The translations under genes and the position numbers were made by a program. Positions 8,803-17,493 of a DNA stretch of 64,000 nucleotides are shown piece after piece (the first letter of the stretch is position 1; each line of letters opens with the position of its first letter). Source of the stretch: WTFY01 sp965220875 (GTDB lineage: Bacteria; Pseudomonadota; Gammaproteobacteria; UBA4575); NCBI GenBank assembly GCA_965220875.1, contig OZ244849.1, forward strand, positions 496,001-560,000, given 5' to 3'. The notes beneath the pieces were generated by a model that worked only from the letters and a program-made list of their open reading frames with translations, had not been told where the DNA came from and ran no database searches.

Positions 8803-10260
8803 ATGCAGCTCAATGACCCTTTCCTGTTTCGTGAACAGTGCTACCTCGACGGGGCCTGGGCGGACGCCGATGACGGCGCCCGCTTCGAGGTCGACAACCC
8901 GGCCGATGGTTCCCGCCTCGGCACGGTGCCCAGAATGGGCGCTGCGGAAACCCGCCGTGCCATCGAGGCCGCGGCCCGGGCGCTTGCGCCATGGCGTGCG
9001 CTGACCGGCAAGCAGCGCGCAGGATACCTTCGCAACTGGTCTGACCGGATTCTCGAACACGGGGAGGACCTGGCCCGGCTCATGACCACCGAGCAGGGCA
9101 AGCCGCTGGCCGAGTCACGGGCCGAAGTCGCCTACGCGGCCTCCCACGTCGAGTGGTTTTCAGAGGAGGCCAAGCGTGTCTATGGCGACACCATCCCCGG
9201 CCATCTGCCGGACAAGCGCATCATGGTGCTGAAGGAGCCGGTCGGTGTCGTGGCCGCGATCACACCCTGGAATTTTCCGCTGGCGATGGTGGCGCGCAAG
9301 TTGGCCCCGGCCCTTGCAGCCGGTTGCACGGTGGTCGCCAAGCCGGCCTCCCAGACCCCTTTTTCGGCGCTGGCGCTGGCCCGGCTCGGTGAATGCGCAG
9401 GGATCCCCGGGGGGGTGATCAACCTCCTCACCGGGGACGCGCAGGCGATCGGCGGCGAGCTGACCGCGAGCCCGGTGGTGCGCATGCTGAGCTTTACCGG
9501 ATCGGGCTCCACCGGCAGGCACCTGATGCGCCAGTGTGCCGGCACCGTGAAGAAGATACTGATCGAGCTCGGCGGCAACGCGCCGTTCATCGTCTTCGAG
9601 GATGCCGACATCGATGCCGCCGTGGCAGGGGCCGTGCAGGCAAAGTTCCGCAACAGCGGGCAGACCTGCGTATGTGCCAACCGGATTCTCGTGCAGGACG
9701 CCGTGCATGATGCGTTCACCGGGAAACTGGCCATGGCGGTGAGCCGACTGACCGTCGGCGACGGCCTGACCGAAGGCACGGACATCGGGCCGCTGATCGA
9801 TTCCCAGGCCGTCGAGAAGGTTGAGGATCACTTGCGTGACGCCGTGTCCTGCGGGGCGCGCATACTCACCGGCGGGCAGCGGGAGGCGCGCCCGGGCAAC
9901 TTCTTCGCACCCACGGTGCTGGAAGGCGTGACCCCCGCCATGGCCGTCAGCCGCGAGGAAACCTTCGGGCCGCTGGCACCGGTGTACCGCTTCGAAACCG
10001 ACGAGGACGCGATGAGGCTGGCCAACGACACCGAGGCCGGCCTGGCCGCCTACTTCTACACCCGCGATCTCACGCGGGCCTGGAGGATCGCGGAGCGCCT
10101 GGAATACGGCATCATCGGCATCAATACCGGGCTCATCTCCACCGAGGTCGCACCGTTCGGGGGCATCAAGGCATCCGGCATCGGGCGCGAAGGCTCCCGC
10201 TACGGCATCGAGGAATTCCTCGAGATCAAGTACGTCTGCATCGGCGGGATCGACCGCTGA
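8803..10260 (+). CDS. gabD: NAD(P)-dependent succinate-semialdehyde dehydrogenase family (GabD-like)
   Basis: Oxidises an aldehyde, most likely succinate semialdehyde, to the acid. The 485-residue protein is typical of the aldehyde dehydrogenase superfamily and carries the full catalytic set: Asn157 in TPWNFPLAM, Lys180 in VAKPASQTP, Glu255 in ELGGNAP and nucleophile Cys289 in GQTCVCANR. The motif SGQTCVCANRILVQ and the C-terminal SGIGREGSRYGIEEFLEIKY are those of the GabD subgroup (482 residues in E. coli). No gabT aminotransferase is adjacent, so the source of substrate is unknown. It converges on the globin gene. The subgroup assignment is good; substrate specificity is inferred. Confidence 0.88.
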   Translation: MQLNDPFLFREQCYLDGAWADADDGARFEVDNPADGSRLGTVPRMGAAETRRAIEAAARALAPWRALTGKQRAGYLRNWSDRILEHGEDLARLMTTEQGKPLAESRAEVAYAASHVEWFSEEAKRVYGDTIPGHLPDKRIMVLKEPVGVVAAITPWNFPLAMVARKLAPALAAGCTVVAKPASQTPFSALALARLGECAGIPGGVINLLTGDAQAIGGELTASPVVRMLSFTGSGSTGRHLMRQCAGTVKKILIELGGNAPFIVFEDADIDAAVAGAVQAKFRNSGQTCVCANRILVQDAVHDAFTGKLAMAVSRLTVGDGLTEGTDIGPLIDSQAVEKVEDHLRDAVSCGARILTGGQREARPGNFFAPTVLEGVTPAMAVSREETFGPLAPVYRFETDEDAMRLANDTEAGLAAYFYTRDLTRAWRIAERLEYGIIGINTGLISTEVAPFGGIKASGIGREGSRYGIEEFLEIKYVCIGGIDR

Positions 10261-10273
10261 GGCAGGCGGCTCT

Positions 10274-10292
10274 TCCCGGCCTGCGGCCGGGA
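10274..10292. terminator. Hairpin between convergent gabD and globin genes
   Basis: Perfect 8-bp inverted repeat TCCCGGCC / GGCCGGGA with a 3-base loop, between the gabD stop and the globin stop. No T-tract follows in either direction, so if it acts it may block exonucleases or assist Rho rather than be a classical intrinsic terminator. Confidence 0.45.
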
Positions 10293-10299
10293 CAGGCCG

Positions 10300-10671
10300 T
10301 CAGACCTCGACGATATCCGCTTTCAGGCTGTTCACGAAGTCCGCGATTTCCCCGCATTCCCGGGCCGGGACGTTGAGGGCACTCATCGTGTCGGCGGCAT
10401 GCCCCATGAATACATCCCAGTCGCTCTCGCTGATCTGCATGCCCTGGTGCGACAGCTTCATGTCCCGCCCGGTATAGTACATGGGCCCGCCCGCGCTCGC
10501 ACACAGGTAATCGATCAGTAACTGCTTCTCCCTGGCCAGCCCGTCATCGCCCCGGTGTTCCCAGAACCGGCCCAGCTGCGGGTCCGCTTCCAGGCGCGGA
10601 AGCAGGTCCTCGACGAAGACCACGATCCCCGCATAGCTGCCCAGGCGCTCGTACAGTGTCGGCTCGCTCAT
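10300..10671 (-). CDS. Group 1 truncated haemoglobin
   Basis: Small haem protein of the 2-on-2 globin family, usually involved in binding oxygen or detoxifying nitric oxide. From ATG 10671 (MSEPTLYERLGSYAGIVVFV) it is 123 residues, the normal length. TLYERLG at the start, the distal-side helix with Phe and Glu (FWEHRGDD), and the proximal-His segment MKLSHQGMQIS (His near residue 81) fit the group 1 (TrHbN) pattern. An upstream in-frame ATG at 10698 adds nine residues without family similarity. It stands alone between gabD (convergent) and a non-coding stretch, so context gives no partner. Confidence 0.85.
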   Translation of the reverse strand: MSEPTLYERLGSYAGIVVFVEDLLPRLEADPQLGRFWEHRGDDGLAREKQLLIDYLCASAGGPMYYTGRDMKLSHQGMQISESDWDVFMGHAADTMSALNVPARECGEIADFVNSLKADIVEV

Positions 10672-11357
10672 CTCGCACCTCCTGGAGTCGTGTTGCACCG
10701 GAGCCCGTGCAGCCAGGCCCCGTTCAGGCCTACAGTTTCAGGCAAACGGGCAGGCGGGTCAAATGGTCCGCCCACCGCGTGCGAACCCCGGCTGCCAGCC
10801 AGGCCGGCGCCCGGGTCCGCCCGAAACCGGTCTTTGCATTCCCGCCGCCATGGTGAGGGTGGACGGCAGCAAACGCCCCAGGCGGTGCTGAAAGTGAACT
10901 GTTCAGCCATGCCCTTCACTTCCAGGGTTCCCTCTATCTTGCTGCCACCTTCATCCCTGGCCCGACCTCCTTGAGCTGCGCGTGACGGCGCGGCATGTCC
11001 AGGAGATTGAGCCGGCAAGTGATCCCTGTCTGTCCTGCCGTTGCGGCAGGGCCAAGGTATCCGGCACGCTGCCAGAAGACCAGGCTCACCCGCAATGGTG
11101 AAGACCGCAAATTCGACTCCGTGTCGCGCAAACCACCGTCGCAGCACTTCCTAGCAAACGTATGAAATTCTACCCGAAGCTACGTGAAATGAGTGTGAAC
11201 AAATCAAGTAATTTGATGAATTTTAAGTGAATTTCATGGTTTATACATGACCGGAATCCGTTGGCGATGTTGCGGATTTGGATACGGGCAGGAGACACCT
11301 CCCGGGCACACTACACCGGCGGTGCAGTCACCGTGACACCGGGCATGGACGGACTTG
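10672..11357. other. Non-coding stretch beside the left conjugation block
   Basis: About 690 bases without a convincing gene. Open frames on the minus strand (for example 10668-11147) are rich in Arg, Gly and Pro and show no family features. The part from 11150 to 11260 is A/T-rich compared with its surroundings. As the stretch separates core genes from a LysR gene and the conjugation genes, a junction of acquired DNA could lie here, but I see no tRNA, direct repeat or integrase. Confidence 0.35.
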
Positions 11358-12215
11358 CTAGACGGATTCGGCCAGGTATTCGAGGCACTGGTGTGCCAGC
11401 GGGTTGCCCTTTCCCTTGGGCGTGAGCACGCCGTAATAGTAATTGTCGAACTCGACGTAGCCGTCGGCAAGTTCCACCAGCACCCGGTTTTCGAGATAGC
11501 GCTCGACGAAGTACCGCCAGCCGAGCGCGATGCCGCAGCCCGCGGCAGCGGCCTCAATGACGTAGGAGTAGTGATCGAACCTGTCGAACCTGGGCCCGGT
11601 CTCAGGCAGGCCTGCCGCCTGGAACCAGTTGTCCCACGTGGACCATCCCTGGTTGGGTTGATCCAGGTCCAGAAACGTCAGTTCGCCCCAGCCGCTCACA
11701 GGTCCTTCCAGGACCCGGGAATGGGTCATGGCATAGTCCGGCGAGCAGACCGGCCGCACGGCTTCCTTGAGGCTGATCCTGCGGCATTCCGGCGGAGCGC
11801 TCGCCTCGTCCCAGGTCAGCACGCGCAGCTGGACCTCCTCGCCCAGTAGCCTGCGCAGGCCGTTGTAGCGCGGCATGATGAAAAAATACGAAGCCTCGTG
11901 GGAGCAGGCGATGACCAGTTCCCGGTCCTTCGTCCGTTGCACCGTCTCCTGCACCGCCGCGTGGATAAGGCCCAGCCCGGATGAGACGGCCGCGCGAAAA
12001 CGCTTCCCGGCCTCGGTCAGGGTAACCCCGGTGCGGGAACGCTCGAACAGCTTTACCGACAAATGCTTTTCGAGCAGCGTGATCTGTCGGCTGATGGTAG
12101 GCTGGGACGTGCGCAACTCCTCGGCCGCGCGGGAGAAGTTGCCGTGCCGGGCGGCACTTTCAAAAGCGGTCAGGGCACTTGTCGACGGGATGCGGAAAGG
12201 GCCTTGCTGGTTCAC
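11358..12215 (-). CDS. LysR-family regulator (GcvA-like), probably with an internal deletion
   Basis: Transcriptional regulator with an N-terminal winged helix (ALTAFESAARHGNFSRAAEEL, then TSQPTISRQITLLEKHL) and a periplasmic-binding-like effector domain containing PVCSPDYA, as in GcvA relatives. No ATG start is available in frame; GTG 12215 (VNQQGPFRIP, 285 residues) places the helix-turn-helix normally, while TTG 12275 would add 20 residues. Between LRVLTWDE and AVRPVCSPDY only about 14 residues remain where GcvA has about 30; the strand normally reading DVAIFYGRGNWPG is missing, so the effector pocket may be damaged. It lies downstream of TraG on the same strand, and it is unclear whether it belongs to the element or the chromosome. 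Confidence 0.75.
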   Translation of the reverse strand: MNQQGPFRIPSTSALTAFESAARHGNFSRAAEELRTSQPTISRQITLLEKHLSVKLFERSRTGVTLTEAGKRFRAAVSSGLGLIHAAVQETVQRTKDRELVIACSHEASYFFIMPRYNGLRRLLGEEVQLRVLTWDEASAPPECRRISLKEAVRPVCSPDYAMTHSRVLEGPVSGWGELTFLDLDQPNQGWSTWDNWFQAAGLPETGPRFDRFDHYSYVIEAAAAGCGIALGWRYFVERYLENRVLVELADGYVEFDNYYYGVLTPKGKGNPLAHQCLEYLAESV

Positions 12216-12293
12216 AATTGAAATATACGCGCATGCGTGTGGTCTCGGCAAGGTCAACTCCGCAACGGGACACAAGGCCTTCGCCGGGTGCCC

Positions 12294-13847
12294 CTATCGC
12301 CTCAAAGCCGCCTTGCCCATCCCGCCTCCCAGGCGCCCGGCGTCATCCCCGCCGCGCGCCAGCGGCGAGGTCGCCGTGGCAATCGAGCGCCCGATATGCA
12401 GCCCGACCCACGCCATCATCGCGCTCCACAGCGCCGGCAGTCCGAGGTACAGGCTGGTCGTGATCATGTTCAGCAGCATGCGCTTGAGGTCATGTTCGCC
12501 GGGATTGGCGAAAACCTGCAGAAACACGTTGACATCCGGATACATGGACCGGATCAGGTTCTGGTCCACCCACAGGGCCAGATACCACAGCACGCTCCAG
12601 AAGCGCACGGTGAACACGGCCATGCCGGCCGCCACCATCATGGAAAGCGAGTAACGCGACAGCACCACCACCAGCGGCAGCAGGGCGTAGATGCCGAGCA
12701 GCAGCACCGCCTGCATCATGGGCAGGGCCTGCAGCAGCGCGGTTACCGTGACCGAGAACAGGGCGGAGGCGGCCACGATCCCGCCGGCAGCCAGTCCTCC
12801 CTTGATCCATCGCTCCGCCGTACCCAGCCAGCTGCCCGTCGCAGTGTTGCCGTGCACGAGCGCGTTGTTCGACCATACCGGCGGCGCGTTGTCCAGCACC
12901 ACCCGGGCCACCGCATCCAGCTGGTCCTCACGGGCCAGTCCCGGGGCCACCGCCGCCACCAGCCCTGAAAACCCGGCCGAGGTGGCATCGGCCTGGCCCA
13001 CCAGCTTGCTGCGCAGCCCGATCGAGGGATCCTCCCACCACTGCCGGCACACGGGCCGGCCCCAGGGCGGAGGCGCACCCGGCGAGTACTCGGTGTCACG
13101 CACGGGATCGTACGCCCAGCCGGGGACCGGGCGGGAGGGCCGCAACGCCGCGTAGTAGCCCGGTGTAGTGCGGTAGACGTGGGAACCCATCCAGTCCGGA
13201 TCGTCCGGCCCGTGGGTGGCAAGCAGTGCACGCACCGCGGGGGTATCCGGACGCTCGGCCTGATACCGGGAACGGGCCGGGACGTAACACTGGCTGAAGA
13301 AGTCACCGGCCTCCCGGCGCAGGCGCGGGTCGGCAATGGTCGCCATGCGCGCCCGCTGCTCGTAGGTGCGCAGGTCGGCCACCGAGGGCAGTCCCGCGGT
13401 CACCGCGTGGTTGAGACCGGACGACATGGCCAGCACGGTGTACCACCAGACCGGAAGGTTCACGGACGCGGGCGAGCCGGCAAACCCGGCCGTGCCGAAG
13501 GTGCTGCGCGGCGCACCAATCGTGGCCACGCCCGGTACCGGGTCGGCCAGGGTCGGCGGCGGCGTGTAGCTGAGCGTGGCGGCATCCAGCGGCATCAGGG
13601 CCGACGGCTGGCCGGCCAGGACCACCACCAGCAACGCGAGAAACAGCTCGATCTCCAGGCGCCGCAGCGACATCCCGGCCCCGGCGACCGACCCCGCGTC
13701 CCCGGCCGCATCGCGCCAGTGGTCGATCAGGATCCCGAGGAAGGGCAAGAACACGATACCGGTCGCGGTCAGCACGTCCCACAGGATGTTGTAGAACAGC
13801 CAGCCGAACAGCGTGGTGAACAATTCCAGGTAGCTGTCGACACTCAT
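12294..13847 (-). CDS. TraG N-terminal-domain mating-pair protein of ICE type IV secretion
   Basis: Inner-membrane mating-pair protein of the G-type (ICE) conjugation system. It is 517 residues. Hydrophobic segments occur near the N-terminus (LFGWLFYNILWDVLTATG and after residue 65), a long periplasmic loop follows with PVWWYTVLAMSSGLNHAVT, and a cluster of at least four membrane segments lies at about 350-490. The C-terminus is Gly- and Ala-rich. It is the last conjugation gene seen; the genes that normally follow (DUF3742, TraI relaxase, integrase) are absent. Its ATG overlaps the stop of the preceding small membrane protein gene by four bases. Assignment rests on domain architecture and position; the name TraG is by family. 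Confidence 0.8.
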   Translation of the reverse strand: MSVDSYLELFTTLFGWLFYNILWDVLTATGIVFLPFLGILIDHWRDAAGDAGSVAGAGMSLRRLEIELFLALLVVVLAGQPSALMPLDAATLSYTPPPTLADPVPGVATIGAPRSTFGTAGFAGSPASVNLPVWWYTVLAMSSGLNHAVTAGLPSVADLRTYEQRARMATIADPRLRREAGDFFSQCYVPARSRYQAERPDTPAVRALLATHGPDDPDWMGSHVYRTTPGYYAALRPSRPVPGWAYDPVRDTEYSPGAPPPWGRPVCRQWWEDPSIGLRSKLVGQADATSAGFSGLVAAVAPGLAREDQLDAVARVVLDNAPPVWSNNALVHGNTATGSWLGTAERWIKGGLAAGGIVAASALFSVTVTALLQALPMMQAVLLLGIYALLPLVVVLSRYSLSMMVAAGMAVFTVRFWSVLWYLALWVDQNLIRSMYPDVNVFLQVFANPGEHDLKRMLLNMITTSLYLGLPALWSAMMAWVGLHIGRSIATATSPLARGGDDAGRLGGGMGKAALRR

Positions 13848-14215
13848 GGTCCACCTCCCAGCAGCCGTCCGGGCAGGTCCTGCCCGAGCACCAGTTCGAT
13901 CACCACGAGCCAGAGGACCAACCGCCCCCGCAGGGTCCGCAGCCGCACCGCCGTATCCAGGTCAATGCGGCCCCGCCGATGCAGCCTGCGCAGAACGAGC
14001 GGCCACAGCAGGGCCGCCAGCACGATCGCCAGCAGGCGGATCGCGGTGAACACGGGCTGCAGCGACTCGACCCGGGCACCGACCGCGATCACGGAAGAGG
14101 TGTGCACCGCCATCCACAGCACTGCACCCGCGCCTGCCGCAAGTCCGAGTGCCAGCAGCGTCAGGCCTGCGCTCCAGGGCCTGCGCACGGTGCACGGCCT
14201 ACGGGACACGGCCAC
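13844..14215 (-). CDS. Small ICE membrane protein between PFL_4711 and TraG
   Basis: About 123 residues with two or three hydrophobic segments (SAGLTLLALGLAAGAGAVLW, then FTAIRLLAIVLAALLWPLVL, and LVLWLVVIELVLG near the C-terminus). This slot of PFGI-1/ICE conjugation modules, between PFL_4711 and TraG, usually holds a small hypothetical membrane protein. The start is uncertain: GTG 14215 or GTG 14209, both overlapping the end of the PFL_4711 gene; the frame is open further upstream without family character. Its stop overlaps the TraG start. Function unknown; a role in the membrane part of the mating channel is inferred from position. Confidence 0.6.
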   Translation of the reverse strand: MAVSRRPCTVRRPWSAGLTLLALGLAAGAGAVLWMAVHTSSVIAVGARVESLQPVFTAIRLLAIVLAALLWPLVLRRLHRRGRIDLDTAVRLRTLRGRLVLWLVVIELVLGQDLPGRLLGGGP

Positions 14216-15581
14216 GCTCCAGGGGTCTCGGGTCGAGCCTGCGCACGGTCGGGGTGTCGAGCGAGGACAGGCGCCTGGCGGCTGCGCGGCGCAGCAGGAT
14301 GCCCACCGTCTCGGAAACCACCTCCTTGCGCACCCGGGTTTCGAACAGGAGGCTCTCGATCTCGCGGTCGAGCTCCGCGATCGAGGCATCGGCATGCTCA
14401 CGGGCGACCTCGGTCGCGTACACCTCCGGCACCTGCCGACCGGTCAGCAGCAGCCGCCTGGCGAGCAGGGCCTTTTCCACGGTACGCGCGATACTGATCT
14501 CCGAGACCAGCCGGCTCATGATCAGGCTTTGCTCGGACACCGGCATGTCCCGGATCGCCTCGATCACCTGGCGCGTGATGGCAATGCCCGGGGCTGCGAC
14601 GGATTCGAGGTTTGCAAGGGTCAGGGGCACGGCACCGCCGACCAGGCGCTGCAGGTCCGTACTCACGGTCCCGGCTTCCTGGTGCAGCTTGGGCAGCAGG
14701 CCGGTACCGGGGATGCTGTCCTTGCGGCAGGTGTCGCAGGTCGTCACGATGTTCTCTCCCACCACGTCGACCGTCCAGCGCCTGGCCTCCCCGGGTGATC
14801 TCCAGATTTCGGCCAGCCGGGCCGCAGAGCCCGGTGGCGCCGGCCCCGTGTCGGTAACCGGCCGGTTCATGTTGAGGTTGTAGCCGGCCTGCACGATGTC
14901 CCCGGTGAATTCCAGCACCGGCTGGCCCGATCCCCCTGCCATGCCGCCGATCCACGGCACCCCGTGATCCCCGTTGGCGGCCTCCACGGCCTCCCGGGCG
15001 CGCACGGCATCGTTGCCGCCGATGCCCATCTGGCGTTTCCAGTCGTTGCCTTTCGACAGCACGACGAGATCGGCATAGGGATTCTTGCCGCGTGCGATCT
15101 CGGCTTCCATCTGCTCGCAGGACTTGGTCGCCAGGCGCAGCGTCTCCTCGGCCCGGATCAGCGCGTTCTGGAACAGGTCGTAGAGCCCGGGATTGGCACG
15201 CTGCAGGATCAGCGCCGGCAGGGCTGCGAGCGCGGCAGTGGCCGCGGCGGTCATGGCGTTCATCATGCTGTCGATCCCGGCACCGATCTCATTCAGGGTG
15301 TGCGTGACGGCCGACACGGGATCGAACTTGCCGCAGCTGTAGCCCAGGCCGAGCTGGGCCGAACCCCCCAGGGTGACCGAGACCACGGACGGGTTGGCCG
15401 CGAGCGACACCGGGCGCGCACCCCCGATCTCGTAGTACCAGAACCCGTCTTCCGTGGGCGCCATCGCGGCCAGGCCGCTTCCGGGGCCGCACAGGGCGAC
15501 AAGCAGCAGGCCCGGCGCGAGGACAGCCGGAACCGCAGCCCGGCCCGGACGGCCTGCATTCCTCGCCGGCCCGCCTCTCAC
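14199..15581 (-). CDS. ICE conjugation protein, PFL_4711 / TIGR03755 family
   Basis: Exported component of the ICE type IV secretion system. GTG 15581 overlaps the PFL_4710 stop as GTGA and gives 460 residues with a signal peptide (AVPAVLAPGLLLVALCGPGS). The mature part has GFWYYEIGGARP, a Gly/Ser-rich segment with a Cys (LGYSCGKFDPV), an Ala-rich helix and a CDTCRK pair near the middle; the C-terminal half is helical and charged. The open frame extends 125 codons upstream, but that part is antisense-like Arg/Gly sequence inside PFL_4710. It is the third of five overlapping genes transcribed together. The molecular role is poorly known; it belongs to the outer part of the channel by analogy. 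Confidence 0.82.
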   Translation of the reverse strand: MRGGPARNAGRPGRAAVPAVLAPGLLLVALCGPGSGLAAMAPTEDGFWYYEIGGARPVSLAANPSVVSVTLGGSAQLGLGYSCGKFDPVSAVTHTLNEIGAGIDSMMNAMTAAATAALAALPALILQRANPGLYDLFQNALIRAEETLRLATKSCEQMEAEIARGKNPYADLVVLSKGNDWKRQMGIGGNDAVRAREAVEAANGDHGVPWIGGMAGGSGQPVLEFTGDIVQAGYNLNMNRPVTDTGPAPPGSAARLAEIWRSPGEARRWTVDVVGENIVTTCDTCRKDSIPGTGLLPKLHQEAGTVSTDLQRLVGGAVPLTLANLESVAAPGIAITRQVIEAIRDMPVSEQSLIMSRLVSEISIARTVEKALLARRLLLTGRQVPEVYATEVAREHADASIAELDREIESLLFETRVRKEVVSETVGILLRRAAARRLSSLDTPTVRRLDPRPLERGRVP

Positions 15582-16588
15582 GGCGGCCAGCTCACCCAGT
15601 CGATGTCGAACAGGAACCACTGGCCGCGGCGCCGGCAGCACCGGTAGGGGCGCCACAGGGACCAGGCGTAGTCGCCCTGCGCATCCACCTGCCCGCCACC
15701 CCAGCCCCGGGGGCTGTGCAGGTCGGACGTGCCGAATACCCTGCAGTCCGTATCGGGCCCGGGATGCAGCCTCTGCCAGGTGCCGCTGCGTGCATCGCCT
15801 TCCACAAGGGGGCCCGGCGGCCAGAGCCTCTGGCCGGAGGCCGAAGCGCCGGACAGCGCCAGGTACACGTGTGGCTGCCCGCTGCGGGTTACGATGTCCG
15901 CACCGCGTTGCGCGGTCACGGCCGCCGCTTTTGGCGGGTCCGGCTGAACGGTCCACCCGGTGCGCGGATACACGCTGCCCCAGGTGTGCAAAGGCCAGGT
16001 GCCCACCTCGCGCAGGCCCGGGACGGTGCTTGCCGGGTAGAGCATCTCGGGCACCGCGCTGCGCCAGGACAGCGCATCGACGGCGGACTGGAAATGGGGC
16101 ATGAAGGGCCGGGCCTGCGATTGGCAGGAAAAACCCGGGACCGGCAGCAGGCGCAGCGGAAACCCGATGGCATCCACCTCACGGAAGACCAGGTTGGTGT
16201 GCGCGGCGGACGAGCCCTCGGTGCGCTGCCCGGCACTGCCTGCAGGCACTGCAAGCAGGGTTCCGAGCAGTCCTTCCGCGGCCGTCTTTTGTGCCTGGCC
16301 CAGCACCGCCTGCATCTCCGTCCAGGGATTGCCGCCCAGCCGGTGATAACTGCTGACCACGAGGTCAGGCCGGTAGTGCCCGACCTTGAGCGAGGACTTG
16401 ACCCGGCAGCCGGACCACGAGCAACGCAGCCAGAAGCAGGCGCCGACGGGCCTCCACCGCATGCAGGAGGGGGCGGCCTGCACGGCAAGGGCGGTGATCT
16501 CCGGGGTGGTGATCGAACCACCCGCCACCGCACCCGGCCACGCCAGGCAGGCGGGCAGCAGCCAGGCGATCCTGCACCACCGGCTCAT
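15578..16588 (-). CDS. ICE conjugation protein, PFL_4710 / TIGR03756 (TraU-like)
   Basis: Exported mating-pair protein related to TraU. From ATG 16588 (MSRWCRIAWLLPACLAWPGA) it is 336 residues with a signal peptide cleaved near Ala-Val-Ala. Cysteine-rich N-terminal part (CMRWRPVGACFWLRCSWSGC), typical of the disulfide-bonded TraU family; HYRPDLVVSSYH and the C-terminal YRCCRRRGQWFLFDIDW also fit. The start overlaps the PFL_4709 stop by four bases and the stop overlaps the GTG of PFL_4711, so translation is coupled. Its many cysteines imply periplasmic disulfide formation. Confidence 0.85.
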   Translation of the reverse strand: MSRWCRIAWLLPACLAWPGAVAGGSITTPEITALAVQAAPSCMRWRPVGACFWLRCSWSGCRVKSSLKVGHYRPDLVVSSYHRLGGNPWTEMQAVLGQAQKTAAEGLLGTLLAVPAGSAGQRTEGSSAAHTNLVFREVDAIGFPLRLLPVPGFSCQSQARPFMPHFQSAVDALSWRSAVPEMLYPASTVPGLREVGTWPLHTWGSVYPRTGWTVQPDPPKAAAVTAQRGADIVTRSGQPHVYLALSGASASGQRLWPPGPLVEGDARSGTWQRLHPGPDTDCRVFGTSDLHSPRGWGGGQVDAQGDYAWSLWRPYRCCRRRGQWFLFDIDWVSWPP

Positions 16589-17040
16589 GGCGAGGCTCCC
16601 GCCCGCCAGGTGCGGTAGTACCGCCATGCCGCATCCAGGTCGGTCAGCCCGTAGACGACCGCCCGGGCATCGAACACCACCGCCGGATAACGCGTGATCC
16701 CGTAATGCGAGGCCCGCACCAGGCCAACGGCGGCCCGCTGAATCCGCTCACGCTCCGCCCCGCCCAGCTGCTTCACCTGCCCGAGAACCCGGTCCGCGGA
16801 ACGCTGCGGATCCGCGGACAGTCCGGCGGAAAGCATCGCCTCGATGTACTGGATCCCGTCCAGCAGGTAGATTTCGACGGCGGGTGCGCCGGTGGGAACG
16901 CCGGTGATCGGATGGTCCGCGCAGGTGAAGACCTCGATGCGTGAACGCTCCGCCTCCCCGGCCCGGGCCACTAATCCGCTCTGCCCGGCCAAGAGCATCC
17001 ACACCAGTACCGCCTGAAGCAGCAGACGCCCGGCCTGCAT
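16585..17040 (-). CDS. ICE conjugation protein, PFL_4709 / TIGR03757
   Basis: Exported protein of 151 residues, first gene of the left conjugation block. It has a signal peptide (LLLQAVLVWMLLAGQSG), then RIEVFTCADHPITGVP with one Cys, EIYLLDGIQYIEAML and the C-terminal YGITRYPAVVFDARAVVYGLTDLDAAWRYYR. The pattern of a strand, a possible redox Cys and a cis-Pro-like YPAVVFD resembles TrbC-type thioredoxin-like proteins, as described for this family. In complete ICEs this gene follows shortly after the TraC ATPase; here about 20 kb of other genes (17.5-37.6 kb) lies between. Confidence 0.82.
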   Translation of the reverse strand: MQAGRLLLQAVLVWMLLAGQSGLVARAGEAERSRIEVFTCADHPITGVPTGAPAVEIYLLDGIQYIEAMLSAGLSADPQRSADRVLGQVKQLGGAERERIQRAAVGLVRASHYGITRYPAVVFDARAVVYGLTDLDAAWRYYRTWRAGASP

Positions 17041-17493
17041 GGGTCGTACCCTCCCTTCGATGATTCACGCACTGACGGATATCCTGGCCCGCACGGGGTT
17101 CCAGGGAAACCGGAAACCCGCCCGCGCGGTGCAGGGGTTTTCATGCCCGCAGCGACCGGAACACCGGTCCCCGTGAGAAATCGAGTCGGCGTGGACCCGC
17201 CCGAACGGTTACTTCAGGATGACGGCTGCGGGACGGGACGGGTCACGGCCTGGCCGGGATTCAGAAATAATCCCAATGAATCAATAACTTATTGCTCTTT
17301 CATTGCGATGGTTTCCCGAATTGCACGACCCTTTTCACGGGGCCTGCACAGGACGCGACAGGGCGATTTGGGCTATCATTGAAGACCTGTTGCAGCGGGG
17401 ACATGCCCATGCCATGCACACGATGCCTACCACCATGCGAACACCGGGCCGGACCCTGCAGGCCGGTCCGTGCACCAGCATGCCTCCACCCTG
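17041..17493. other. Divergent intergenic region PFL_4709 / dinB
   Basis: About 450 bases between divergent genes. No gene found. The middle (17270-17380) is less G+C-rich and should hold the dinB promoter; TATCAT at 17374-17379 could be a -10, but no clear -35 or LexA operator (gamma CTGT...ACAG or alpha GAAC...GTTC) is seen. Confidence 0.3.

Noticed and set aside
10668..11147. 159-codon minus-strand frame upstream of the globin gene
   Set aside because: Arg/Gly/Pro-rich sequence with no motif, overlapping the globin start; no ribosome binding site.
10261..12300. Attachment site or tRNA at the left border of the island
   Set aside because: No tRNA-like sequence or direct repeat could be recognised by eye; not claimed.
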